Of a stretch of 64,000 nucleotides of DNA, positions 24,921-38,100 are shown piece after piece; position 1 is the first letter of the stretch; every line of letters begins with the position of its first letter. This stretch comes from Apricaphanius iberus (Eukaryota > Chordata > Actinopteri > Cyprinodontiformes > Aphaniidae), in contig JAPXFQ010000344.1 in assembly GCA_028564705.1 (NCBI GenBank), positions 2,051,001 through 2,115,000 of the forward strand, given 5' to 3'. The translations under genes were made by a program, and so were the position numbers. The notes below the pieces were generated by a model. The model ran no database searches. It was not told the origin of the DNA and was given only the letters and a program-made list of their open reading frames with translations.

Positions 24921-27257
24921 ATTACCTTTCTTGTATTTTCCTGCAATTTTCTAATAATTCTTATGGATGAGAACATTTTAATTCAGAGTAATGAAGACAG
25001 CAGTGTTTGGTTGTAGGTAACATTTGTTAACACATTAAGACAATGCTTTCAAGCACTCGTTTTCCCCTCCTAAGCAATCATGCTGTTGATTACACGAATG
25101 AGGGGATTTCACCTCGTTTGTAGCTTCATATGTGCTTAGACGATGACTGCTCATTACGAAGGCTGAAGATTTGTGTCACTGCAACTACTTTTCGCCATAA
25201 CTATGATTTTGTCTCGCAAAACTATAATATAAAAGGTTATGTTAGAGCCCAAACTGTTATCTTCTAATTTGAGTTAAACTTAGAATTTTTTTTTCTTCCA
25301 AAACAATAAACTTGAAATCTTACATAAGAACGGACAACTGTGAAATAGGAAACTCAAGTCAAACTCCACTCTCTGCCTTCACATATGTTTAAAGTGTTAA
25401 GAAGTTCTGAAAGTGCAGCAGGTTAAACATAATCCTGGTTATGCTGCAAAAAGCCAAAAAAGAAAAGTGTGGAAGGGAGGGATTTTTTTAGCAACATCAA
25501 AGATCCAAAGAGAATGGTTTATGTTAAATATGCTTTGGAAGATGGTAGAATTAAAGCATTACATCGACAGGAAATGACAGAAAAGTCCAGGGTTGATTTT
25601 AAGTGTGCAACACAACGATGATTGTTTCAGCAGTTGGTTAAGCTAATTTGTGAGTGTTTGCCAAATGTGATGTAGTTATGTTTCCAAAAATGTGTTAATT
25701 CATCCTTTAGGTTGCTTGGTCTGCAGTAGCAAATCCTGCTTGAATTCTTAAATGTCTTCGATCAATCATGAAGTGAAAGTAATTTTGCTGTGTTGGTATA
25801 TTTTATGTTGCTTTTCTGTATTTTGCCACAGATAAAACTTTTGCTAAAATGGGGGGAAAAAATTCCATCCCCTGTAAAAAGAGCATAATTCCTCTGCCAC
25901 ATTAAAGAATATTAAAAGTCTTAAATATGTTTTTCTTGACACTGTTAGTGCTTAAAATATTAAGTGTCAGTTGAATCATGACTTTTATGACTTACAATCA
26001 CAACTGGAAGAGAGTCATGTTCTGGATTTTTGCATCGCTTTCAAGAGTTTAAGGAGAACGTGCCATCCTCATGTTAAAGTGAATAATTATATTAATCCTT
26101 CTCTGATAGAATAACTTTTAAAATCATCATTTGAGTCACTTTGTAAAAGTCTTGGTACTTCTGTTTGTTTTTTTGTCATTTTACCTTTCAAATTTAACTT
26201 TTTCTGTCTGTTTGATGTGTATACAAGACTGTATGTGTTTATTTGTTAACATGTTTGAAGTGCCAGAAAAAAAAATTAAAATCTGTCACAGAAATCAAAC
26301 CTTGCCTGTCTTCCCTTGTCAGACTCTTTCATTCAATCATGTAGCTTGACAAAGTGAAACTATATTTTGGCAATAATTTCTGTTAGAAGTTGATAATCCA
26401 ATCTAAATGAAAATGGTGGTCACATCCTGGCTGTGATGAATGCAAAATAATTTCCGCTTATGCATTCTAGAAGAAATTTGTTTTGTCATCAGCTCTGCCA
26501 GAACTTGAAATAAAAGTTAAATTATCAGGGGGGTATTTAGAAAACTTTATGCTTATTTTTTTTCTTAGCAGTGACATCTTATTCGTTAAGAAGGAGGTGT
26601 ATTACTATTCTTAGTTAGTCCAGATTAAATAGTTCATATTTTTTATAAATTCAAGGAGAAAAAATCTTCCTGAATGTCTGCCATGGCCTTACCTTTTATT
26701 AAGAGTCAATAAATCTTTACAACAAAGACATTTCCAGCTGCCTTATGTCCAGTTATGAATCCTTTTATGATCAGTTTTGCTGTGATTATGCTACAGTGAA
26801 TAACCTAAGCATTTCCGAAAAGTTATCTCTCTTAAAAACATTTTACAAAGAAGATTTTTTAAAGCAAATGTCTAATACAGATTTCCCAAATTTTACTTTA
26901 AATGGAATAAAGCTAATTAATTCCTATACTATGAAAATAAACCATTAAAAAAATCTACTTTAGTGCTTTAATAGAAGTATTATGCATGACGTAAATTGAA
27001 TTGTTTTATCTTGATAATTATTATTTTACATGTCATTATCCTTTAAACAACACTTAATACACATTGGTTTTGTTCACTAAAGAGGAAATTTAAAAAAAAC
27101 CTTAAAATGACAACAGTGTTTTTTATATTATTTTAATTTTTTTTTCAATTTTTTCAATTTTGCCATGGACTAATACTTTTAAACTAACTATAAAATTAAT
27201 GTATATCAATATAAATATGAATCAAAATAAATGTATAATATTAATGCAGTAAAATAG

Positions 27258-27380
27258 AATAGAATAATCCTTTATTTTCCCACAATGAGAAATTCAGCAA
27301 CTGGGAATACAAATGTTAATTAAGACTCACAAGCAGAAAGGTACAAAAGAACAGAATTTAAGAGTCAAGAAAAATATGTA
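27258..27380. repeat. LINE-tail-like repeat (TAGAATAGAATAATCC)
   Basis: The short direct repeat AATAGAATAGAATAATCC followed by TTTATTTTCCCACAATGAG is typical of the antisense 3' end of a teleost non-LTR element. No coding part is attached. Confidence 0.35.
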
Positions 27381-29929
27381 AATATTGCAGTAATCATAGA
27401 TTGATACGGTTAAAAAAAATGTATAACTTCATTCAGGTCTATTAAGAAAATACCATAATTGTTCCTTGGCTGTTTGAGTTTGTCTGGTTTTATTTTATGT
27501 TTGTTGTTTAATAATTTCCTTGCAGTTTTTTTTATGTTTTTAAAACATGTTTTTTTTTTCAGTTTATGTCTCAATCTTCATTATTGTTAGAAACATGTGG
27601 CCAAATAAATTAATTTATTCAGGTGCAGTTTCATACTTTTTTGTGTGTTCTGTATGCTGTGTAATTTAGATTATTCCCCTTAGATCAGTGATAGTATTTT
27701 TCCCCTCGGTTTAAAGTTTCTTTGTATCTAGTTCAGCTCCCTCTGTGTGAATTATTCACTTCCCCTCAGACTTCCTATGTTTCTCTCCTCCACAGCTGTT
27801 TGAAATCCCCCTGACTTGCTTACCTGCATCCAATTTCCTTTTTCATCACTTCCGCAGTATGAAAGCTTCTCTGGTTTTCATTGGTCATTGCTTGTTCCTT
27901 TTCTGTCTGTGCTTCATTTCCTGCTCTCCTTGTACCATATCTGTAACTTTTCTGATATTATGAAATCTTTCAGATACAATTCAGGGTGCAGTGTGCATTT
28001 TGGTCACAACAACATAACATTACCAGTAAAATAATTCAAAACGCACTTTTTACACATTTTTCATACATTTCATGATTAATGAAAGTTTGTTTTTTTATGA
28101 ATCAGTGTTGCAGCGGTTACTACCGATGTCCCTAACCATCTTTATGAATTAAGCATTTTTACTCTGTGCTTTTTTTTTCACTCCAGAGAATTTTTTTATT
28201 TAGTAAACTATTTCTTACTGTTTCCAATGAAACAAATATGATGTGACACAGTGACCCATTTCACCTACCCAAAAGGGGAATGCTAAGAGAACATGCAATT
28301 TGCATTTGGGAGATGGATGTTGGTTATAATAATTTGAGAAAAGGCGACATGACAACAGCTCCAGGCGTAAACCTTTCCATATTTATAGTTTCAGCAGTTC
28401 TTAAAAACAAACAGTTACATGAAGAGCTAAGTTTATTTGAAAGATTTTTGAACATCTTTATCAGGTGTACATATTACGCATGACTATATGATGACTATCC
28501 TTCTCTGAATCAGGGCCAATGAGCTTACACACACAGGAAGCATTCAACTGCGGCTTCTCAGACGTTTTGATAAGATGCATGGGTCTGAGACGCGTTAGGT
28601 TTCTGAAATGCCTCTTTCATGTGTTGAACCAGGTGTTTGGCTTTGTGCTTTCTCAACCACATGTGTGACTCCGATTATCTCTTTGCTGCCTAAAACCCAT
28701 CATTAGAGACTGTCTGACTGACGTCATCGCATGCAGGAGGTGATGACTCAAACAGTGTGATTAAGTTAGCTGAGAGGCAGACACGCACATATCAGGCTTC
28801 TTTAAACAAATCAGTGAGGAGAAGAACCTCAAGGAGCACATCCAATGAGAGTAGATCTACACTTATTTTAGTCATGGCTGTAAAATGTTTGGACTAATTA
28901 ATTCAGCTCTTGTTATCTGTATATATACAATAAAAGCAAACTGTTGTCTTTTGACATAATCCTCCGTAACCAACATAAAAAAAAATTGTAAATATTTATT
29001 TCTGAACTCTGCAGTGAAGCAATTAAACCTTTAGGTGGCAGTACAATAACAGCTTTGGTAGAAAAAAAATAATTCATACTGCCAGTTATCTTCTTTGCAC
29101 TTGAATCACTAACTGCTGTATTTAAGCATGAAAACACACAAACACAAAATAAACTTATTTCACAGAGATTTTAAAATATTGCAACTACTTTTTTTTCAAT
29201 TTTATTAAATTAATGGCAAAGCTAAAGTCAGTAAGAAGAACTGGAAAACAGAGTTACTTTACACATCTAAAACCAAACAGATTATATTATTAAATCTATA
29301 TTAAGTTATATCCAAACAATTAAACTAAAAAGTTAATTTAAAAATATTTCTGCTATTGGAGTTTATTGGCCAAAGACACAACAGCGTAAATGGACGGAGC
29401 AGAGGTTCAAACTGGCAACCCACCGGTTACCCTTGCTTTCCATCTGACCTATAAGCGGCGTGTAATGCAAAAGGCGTGTTTTACCTACTTTTAAATTCAC
29501 CTGCTTATCCCTTACTGACTTGAGCGTTTTAGACATATATTACTTGCGAAATCGCTCACCCAGATATCAAGGAATCAGAGGAGAATTGCAGTTGCATTAC
29601 TTAAAGGGCAGCATGCGGTTAAAATACATGTAATTTCATGTCGTCCTTGTAAAAATGATCACTAGTATCATATAAAGTGGGTGATTCCCTGTTTCACTGA
29701 TTAAATTCTAGTCATCAATGATAAAAACCAACAAATTAGACTCAAAGACGAACTGACTTCAACCCTGGTGTCACAGCTAGTGGTGTGTGTTTTTTTTCGT
29801 CGTCAAGCACTTGGAAATCTGCACCTGTCCTCTTTTTTCCAGATATTTTACATTGCTCCCACCACTGATTACCTGTCTGGTCCGATCTAAGCTTCTGAGC
29901 TTGATGCATTTTAGAAGCGTAAAAAATAG

Positions 29930-30720
29930 AACTGCCACATAAATGTAGTAGGGGGCTGCGGCCATAGACTGTAAAAAGAATAGACAGCGCCTCCTCACTC
30001 CTCCCCGTTTACCAGAATGACACACTTTCATGGGGGAATTCAGGGCGGATTCACAGACTCCTCCTCCCCAGCTCTGACGAAGCATGTTCCTAAAAAGGGC
30101 ATAGGGGCGGGATCTTCGCTATAGACTCTGCCCTCGCGGTGCGTGTATGGGCGTGTAGTTCGGTCGTAATCACGCCCATTCTGCTCCCGCGTCTTTAGCT
30201 CTGATGCTAAACTTGGCTCGGCCCCCTCATTAATTATGCAAGATTTTAAAAAATTATCTTACGAAAGCCAGCCTGGTGCCCAGGTTTTTTATGAGCCCAG
30301 CGTTATCTCAGGAAGAATATGTACCCATAGAAAGTTTAAAATAAATGGGCACCAGGCATTAAAGTTGTTTTTAACGTGTCTAAAGTCCAATGCTTTTCAA
30401 TGGGGGCCTAGCGGCCAAATGGAGGTACTACAGCAATGGAGGAGCAATGGCGGCCTCCATGGTATGCGGTTACAAAGCAGGGCAGCCAGCGGCCATTGGC
30501 TGCGACACAATCCTTAATGGGACGCCTCCAGGTCGTGCTGCTTCACGCCCGGTGGAAACGGTCCCATTAACTGTAATGGCGGCTATCAGGTGTGTATTAG
30601 GTCAGAAATATACTTGCTTTTTAACCTAACACTGACACTACCAGCAGGCTGTGCTTTGAGCACGTACTTGCTTGCAAATTGCACTTACTATTGGAGAATT
30701 CCACTAGGGGGCAGAGTACA
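29930..30720. repeat. CpG-rich repeat-like segment
   Basis: GC and CpG content rises here against AT-rich flanks. It contains CCATAGACTGTAAAAAGAAT (near 29963) and CAATGCTTTTCAATGGGGGC (near 30389), phrases that recur in teleost dispersed repeats. No clear termini or target duplication. A CpG-rich regulatory region is the alternative. Confidence 0.3.
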
Positions 30721-32242
30721 GAACTCAGACCGGCTAGAGTACCGGATTATAGGGTAGAAACAGAACAAACATGCCAATTGTAGGGGAGGTCACCAGCTGC
30801 TTAGTTTTAAGATTACCACATAAAAAGATGGCAGCAGTATTTTAGATAGTATGTAAGAGCATATTTACTGCCATTGTTGCTTGTTTTTCTACTGCTTTTT
30901 TGTCGATGTTGATCCCGTATACGTACAGTCAGTCAAATAGCACTCTACACTCCCCCTAATGGTTACTCGCATATTGTAGCATCGTGTTGATTTCAGAGAA
31001 CACACACAAACAGACGGCGCTTCAAACAAATACAAGCTACACAAGGCAACTTTGATAATCCCACATATGTGTCATTAAACCAAGTGTATTCTCCGTTTTA
31101 CGCTTCACGGACGTAACAAAGCTGGGGTTAGAGGATGAACTCCCACCTCCGGCGCCACTGTCACCACCATTCATCACCGAAATGTAGCTACTGATTTGTC
31201 TTTTGGCGGTAGTGGAATATGAAAAAAATGGCGTTTTGCTTTATATTTCTGGCATGCATTTCTAATTGTTATTTTATCACCTGTCAGTCATTATAACGTT
31301 TGATACTCTTGTCCGAAGTATGACCATGCCTCATCCTGTTATTTTATTTTCAAGGGTAAGTTTTAAAAAATGGCACAACACAGAATAACCAGCTGTAAAA
31401 GCTGAGATAAGAGTTTTTTAACCAAATCTTGTCCAATTATCTAATCTATATCTTCCAGCTGATATTAAACAGATCATTTAAATTATATTTTAGACATTAA
31501 ACTAAAATTAGGAATCGGTTATGTCAAAACTAAAATGTAACCTTACATTTATCACTTTAATTATGTATTTTAATTTTTTTACCATTCCAAATGCTTCACA
31601 TTAGTTTGACTTCAACAGTAGTTGAAGGTTTTAAATTCCTTTCTTTAGTTTTCCATCAGCAGAGATCTGTTACAATCTTTTGTTTAAAGTCAAAATAGCC
31701 AGGATGTGAGTGGGTGTTCACAGGTATCAAGAACTTAAGAATGCAGTCTCACTAGCAACAGAATGGTTTCACTATAAAGTATAATTAAGCTTTGTCTCTT
31801 CTTAATCCAGTTTTGGCCTAAACATAAAACTTTTACTCTGAATGAGTCACATGAAGGATTATAAAGTCATATCTAGCCAGACAGTTGTTGCTGCTTGCTT
31901 GGTCCTGGTATCACCGCTGAGTGATCTGAAGAGATGTTTTCTTATGCAGGGCGGCGCTCATGCTGACAGCTGGGAGGAAGTTAAGGAGAGGGATTTTAGA
32001 CAAGAAGCAGCTGCAGGTTGGGGCCACAGTTAGGCTGAATCTGTTCTGTGAATCACAGTGAAAACTGTCTGAAGAGAATCATGTGTCACAGCCTCAGATT
32101 TAACTAAAAGAACTGCAAGCCTGACCTCATGTTTAATCCTTTAATGTAAAGGGGGTTTGCCTTCAAACATTTATATTATACTAGACATTTTATATCAGTC
32201 AGAACTATGTATTTAGAGGTCTATTCTATAAACATTCATCAT

Positions 32243-32270
32243 TGTGTGTGTGCGTGTGTGTGTGTGTGTG
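32243..32270. repeat. (GT)n microsatellite
   Basis: A run of GT units with one C interruption. Confidence 0.9.
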
Positions 32271-33439
32271 GTCAATCAAATTCAAGCTACAAATGGGAGA
32301 ACAAACCTGTTAAAAGGAAATCAAAACCAGTTGATTTTCTGTGCTGTTCAACTAACAGAAGTTGGATATTTTTTTACCTGAGGACCATTATTGTTTAAAA
32401 CCTTTTTATGAATAAATACCTCTCATTGTTCCCCCTCCTCCTTAATCTAGTTCCATCCATTGAATCTATTTTTGACCCTTCAGCGAAGGGAAAAGAGGAA
32501 ACCACTTGTTTTTGAGAAAGTTGTTTGAATCTAAAAAGATGTTATCTGATTTCTGTTGTAAACATTGCTAATGTATTTCTCTTGTAATCTTTCGCTAAGA
32601 AGTTGGTTTCAAATGTAGAACGATTAAAGTGGAAAAAAATGCTTCCTTTTTCAGGAAGGCTGTGCTTTCCTGCAGCTTTGCAGTAAACTGGCTCTGTGCT
32701 GCTTTCTATTCACCTGCATAGTCCACGTTATTGTTTTTATATTTACTTTTGTTTTTCTGTTAAGTGTACTCCTTGTTACCAGGCCTCTCACAAATTGTAA
32801 TCCTTTTGTTTGAACTATAGAAAATAGATGGGTATCTGTCTTTATCCAATTCTAATTTAACCTCTTGGCCTGAATAATTATCATTAGGATAAAAAAACGT
32901 ATAAAAAGTTGCTAAAATACAAAGAAAATTATGGGGGACTCAGTTTCACGGAACAGAAGATGTTGGTTTCAAGACTTTTAGAAGTCTATGAAGGTAAATA
33001 GAATCAACATTTTCCCCAGAAGTTGAGTTGAGCCCAGGTGATTTTTTCATTCACAATCTGCACAGCAAGATTCAGGATGTCTTCACTGGTCGGTCCATCT
33101 GGAACACATCCTGAAATTCTTGGGCTGAATTTTAAAACTTCCAGATGGAAAAAAAAAATCATTTCAGGAGGGACCAAGTATTTAACCATCAGCTGAAAGC
33201 ATCCCTTGAAATTCGCTGAAGTTGTGCTTTTTTTTTACCTGTAAAACTTTACTTTGAGGGGGAAAATTTAAAAAAAATGAATCAATGAGTGATAAGCAGA
33301 ATGATGCTATAAAAATTCTAAAATACTCTCAATATAATATTTTAATTTTTACATTATGTAACCTTACAACCAAAACCTAAAAACTATATATAAAAAGTGT
33401 GGCATGCTAGAATTTACAGCAGAAGCACATTCAGGCATT

Positions 33440-34080
33440 TCTCTCCCTGTTTTACACACTGGAAAATAGAATTTTCGGCCCAACTTTCTTTGCAAAACAA
33501 CTCAAGGTCGCTCAGATGGGATGAAAGTTGATGTTCATTATTCACAATTGGATCGAGGACTGGACTTTGACCAAGCTTTGCTTTAGCATAAATGTACTTC
33601 GATGTATACTATGTGATTTTTCTGCAGGAAGGTGACCCTCTGCTCTAGTCTTTTTCCACCTCTAGCAGGTTTTCCTCCAGGATTAACCAGTACTTAGCTG
33701 CATCCTTTCTGAAGAATAGCATAACCACAGCATGATGCAACAATCACCATGTTTCACCACAGGTAATGCTGTTTCGAGGGTGATGCTGGGTTTGGGGTTT
33801 TTTACCACACATTGCATTTAACAACATAGAAAGTCAATACTGTACATACAATAAGTCTGATCTGACCAGAGCATTTTCTTCCATTAGTATTCTCTCCACC
33901 CTACATGACTTTTTCCACCTGCAAATGGAAGTTCTTTCTTCTTTCTTTCCTTCCTCTTCCAAAGAGGCCGGATGTATGGAGTGCCCAAGGGAAGAAGAAA
34001 TTGATTGAATCATCAAGTTCTCCCACCCGAGCTGTGAATCTCTGTTGCCCCTCCAGAGTTAAAATGAGCCTCAGATCAAA
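33440..34080 (-). mobile_element. decayed Tc1-like transposon relic
   Basis: Antisense blocks follow the order of a common fish Tc1 transposase: CACAGCATGATGCAACAATC and CACCATGTTTCACCACAGG (complement of the TVKHG region, near 33725-33765), TCTGATCTGACCAGAGCA (complement of the L-W-S-D catalytic aspartate region, near 33855), then TTCTCCCACCCGAGCTGTGAA near 34018. Read on the minus strand the frame is broken. The outer ends are not defined. Confidence 0.6.
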
Positions 34081-34559
34081 AGGGGTGTTTAACAGGCTAT
34101 GTTTGCATGGGGGTGTATTTTACCTGGTTGGCCACATTTTCAAGGGTAGACCAGACATGTCAGCTCCCCTTTTGAATATCTCTATGAGATGTTTAATATG
34201 TAGGGATTAATATGCTGCTCATTGCAATCTTCTCAACTGGCTGAGATAAGATAAACAGCTTCCGTATTGCCTGTACTGCATGTACAATTCTTCCTTCCCT
34301 GCCAATAAAATGTCAAATTCAGGCTAATGAAACAAAAGCTGCACGATCAGCTGTTTCCCTTTAGAGTCTGCAAAGAAGGTGGCCAGGAAACGGCCCCTAC
34401 AGCTCCTTTTATGACAGACTTCTTCTGGAAACATCCTCCTTTAACTTCTTGCAGCAACAGAATCGGCAGCATCTATAATTACATAACATTAAAATATATT
34501 TCTGTTTCATATTTTGATTCAAATATTTCAAGATGCTTAGGTTTTCCTCTTCTAAGCTA

Positions 34560-35057
34560 CATAGAATCTATATAAGCCACGGAGGATAAATCCGTTCGCC
34601 GATGATAAATGATGGATTTGTGCTTTATCCTGGTTTGAATGAGATTCGCTCTCCTCTGGGCTCGCTCATTGGAGGAAACGTAAGCGGCTGTCTTGAATGG
34701 TAAAATGCGAGGAGGAGGAAAAAAACTCAAACAGGAGATACACACAGACAGACGGAGGGAGACCATTAGTTCTCCAGCAGCAGAGGGAGAACGGACCATT
34801 GCAGCCATAACACGGACGGACCTCATTATCATTTGGAGTAAACACATTTTCGTCATCAGCGGCCATCGCGTCATTACGCGCATTCCTCAGCAGAATTTGC
34901 GCATTATTAAATATTAGTGTTAATCTTATTTAATTTCAGACATTTCGCTGCTGATTTCAAATCTTCCTGCTCAGGGGAAATAGCTCCACAGTCATGTTGG
35001 AGCTGGTGGAGCATTTTATCTGACGTTTAGTGATTAAAATTGGTAAGATTAGGTGAA
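34560..35057 (+). promoter_or_regulatory. inka2: inka2 5' flank and 5' UTR, with a short upstream ORF
   Basis: Sequence before the inka2 start is richer in GC than its surroundings, with scattered CpG (for example CATCGCGTCATTACGCGCAT near 34864) and no clear TATA box, as expected of a housekeeping-style promoter or leader. The transcription start is not visible. A 9-codon upstream ORF (34994-35023, ATG to TGA) would lie in the leader if transcription begins before it. TTTAATTTCAG at about 34930-34940 could be a splice acceptor for a leader exon. Confidence 0.4.
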
Positions 35058-35129
35058 ATGGAAGAGAAGATCTCCAAACCGGGATCTAGAAACATGGACG
35101 CGTGTCTGAGACGACTCAAGCAGGAACTG
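35058..35129 (+). CDS. inka2: inka2 coding exon 1
   Basis: The exon ends CAGGAACTG|GTAGGT, a phase 0 donor. Two in-frame ATGs are available: 35058 (gaaATGG, encoding MEEKISKPGSRN first) and 35094 (aacATGG). The second begins MDACLRRLKQEL, which aligns with the N-terminus of the INKA2/FAM212B family and is probably the ancestral start. The first would add 12 residues and also has a good Kozak context. Joined to the second exon, the protein is 441 or 429 residues. Confidence 0.85.
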
Positions 35130-38100
35130 GTAGGTTTTGGCTAATACACCTTCCTTCATTTGTTCTCAACTGAGCTGTTTTATTTAAATGAAAAAATGAA
35201 AAAAAAACTGACAAACTAACAACGTTTCTTTAAACTATAATTTCCCAGATGAAATATTTGGCTTTGTTGCAGACTTTATGTCCTGACACCGTTCTGTATG
35301 TTAAACTCTTATGTTCATTTAGTTGCTGTTGTTTTTAATTTGATGAAGCATGAAAGCTTTGTAAAAGCATTAACTAGCAGCCTTAAAACAGTGAGAAAAT
35401 CAGAGACATCTGATTGCTGCTCATTGTCTGCGCATCTGGGGCAGATGTTTCTAACCCTACTGAGCTCAAGGTCTCCGCTGTCAGCAGGAGAAGGGGGGTT
35501 TGTAAATCATTAAAAAATTTGTTTCAAACTCTTCACACATGTTACAATAAAAATAGTCGATTCCTGCACGCTCAAAGTTATGATTAAAACAGACAGGCAT
35601 GTTGAGTTTCACTAAAACCTCCCTTCCTGATTTAAATTTGTTAGGGCTGACTATTCAATATGTTAACATCTGTCCACTGCTGACCGGACATGTTTGATCT
35701 CAGCTTCAGTTTTGTTAACTCTTTCCGCTTTTTGATATGAAAATCTGTGAGGGGAACCCTTGAATCCAGAATCATCTGGCATGGACCTGCTGTGGAGCGA
35801 GATTCAAAGAAGCATTAACTGGCACAGATTTCATTTGGAATCCGCTTCAAAGAAAATACAGATTTTTTTTCCCTTTTTCCTTTTGGGTCAGCCACCAGCC
35901 CACTGAAAATCCTTGGATGGTGGTATGGTTTTTGAAGTTTAATCTTCCTGAGTGGCGGCTCCGAATTGGACCCACGTCTGTGAAGTGGCACTTGAGGTGG
36001 CACTGATGCCAGATTGGCGTGTTGTGTCATTGCTGTCGCATCACAGTTTGGTAACATTGTGGGAAGAAAGTGCTGTGCCGTGCAGCGAATCAAACGACAA
36101 GAACAGAGAGCAGATGCCGGTTAAAAAGCGGAGCAGTGTCCCCCAGTAAGGAGACCATGTGGGTTGCAATCTGTTGTTCAGAAAATAAGGGGTGTCATTG
36201 CCAGGCTTGGCAGTGTTTCCACCACAGCGAATGGTCTCCATCTAGTACTCGAAAGAAATGGAAACCATGCTCTCTGACTGCAACATAGGAATAAAAATAA
36301 TCTGATAACAGACTTAAAGCACAAACAAATAATCAATGAATAAATCATCACTTGTATAGTTGTGTCACTGTGATGCAGTAATATAGCATTAAACCATTAA
36401 TTTAGCTCATTTTGACAAGTTAATGCAAATTCCTTGCAAATAAAAAAGAGTGACCTAATTCTGATCCTTCTGCAACCACTGCATATTTCGGATGGTCGCC
36501 TGATTTTTCCCTGAGAAGGGAAAGCATCTCACTGCCTGAAAGGTTGAAGGAAAGCATGGCTTGACAAAATAAATGCTTACAAGGTCTCCCCAAAATTCAG
36601 AAACCTCTGTCTGGTGCCTCTATTTCTGCACAGAACACATCCCATTCCCACTGAAAACACGACACAGAGGCTGGGGGGGGGGGTCTTCTGCAAGCTGAGG
36701 ACGCACAGAGGGACAGTCTGGGTTACTTCCCCATCCCCGAAAACGTTTTAAACGTTTAAAAACGTTTTAAAAGTAGATTGAACGATACAATTCTACATCA
36801 AGAACGCGTTTCGCTAAAAGGTTTTACTCCTACACGACAAAGTCAAAACAGGGTGGCCTCGAGAAAGAGGGGGAGCTCTCTTGTGATGCCAACTTGCTGT
36901 ATGTGGTACGTGCTCATGGGTGTGGATTTTATGCGTCCGAAAAAACACTTTTGCGAATGGAAATTGCTTACAGTAGAGGAAATACCTCTCCCAACTTTTG
37001 ACACAAATCTAATTCCATATTTAAACTCCCAATGAACCCTGTGAAACTCAGGGCCGTAAGTTTAAATAAGAGCCCCATACAAGAGCTTTAATGTTGTAAA
37101 GGGTTGGCGGTATCAGTCTATGCGGGTCAGAGTGAGGTCATCCTGAAGCATCTGACCCAAATGCCAGAGTCTGGGGCTATTTTTTTCTCAAACTTCTTGG
37201 CTCAATTAAGCCGCCAACAACCTGCAGCTTACTTACAGATTCATTTACTCGTCAGGAATGTGAATCACTTTTCAGCCTTCTGCTTGAGAAACGTCTGTTA
37301 ACATCACTTTGTTCTTTTACCAAGACTTGTATGCGTTGTGCAGACAATGAATTGTTTTTTTTTAACTCATGCATGAGTCATCAGACTTATTGAAGACAAA
37401 GGTTTATTAAATAATGAAACATAATCCCTTCCTGCCTACTTAGAGATGAAAAATAAACACTGACATATTTTCGACTCATGTTGTCTAGGATTCATACCTG
37501 TTTAACAACATTAGTTCAGACTCTAAAACATAGATGAGGGCTTTTTATTATCAGCACCGCTTTGTCAGATTTATATTCGCCATTCCTCTTTTTTTCCTCT
37601 CCTAGCTGAGGGGAACTTGAATGCACCTGTCACTATGGAATTCAACACCAAAGCCAACAAGCACAAAGTCATTAAAACTAAGAGAAACAGCAGCAGCAAA
37701 CTTGGGGAACCTTCTGGAAGGTTTTCACCTTCTTTATTACGTTTTGGGCGTTGAATCAGAAAGCAGTTCACAAGACAAGGTAGTGGTTTAACTCCAAGCC
37801 TGTTTGTTTTGTTCCTCCCTCGTGGCTCCTGTTCTGCCTTTCCTTCCCCTCAGCTAAAATTGGCCCAGCTCTTGGTGGCAGCTGCAAGGTTTGCCTGGGT
37901 GATCATTGTGTTTGAGATCGAGCCACAAGCCAGTAACAAAGCATGTTTATTACTGTGGGCCAGCATACGTAACCTGTTTTTTGTACGGCCCACAGACTTG
38001 AATGGCCACGCTCAGCATGTGCCACAGATCAGATTCTTTTCTTTAGGGAGTTGAGTGGGTAATTATACTGCTGCTGTGACCACACAGTGTGCATAATTAA

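Larger units (their letters stand above)
24921..33439. other. intergenic DNA between kcnd3 and inka2
   Basis: No host exon recognised. Within it: a LINE-tail-like stretch at 27258-27380, a CpG-richer repeat-like segment at about 29930-30720, and a GT microsatellite at 32243-32270. Everything else is AT-rich with frequent stops in all frames. Confidence 0.5.

Noticed and set aside
24586..24921. 111-codon + strand frame
   Set aside because: Overlaps a probable antisense Tc1 fragment and has no domain.
30236..30629. Two overlapping frames (93 and 79 codons) in a CpG-rich segment
   Set aside because: No family resemblance; the segment looks like a dispersed repeat.
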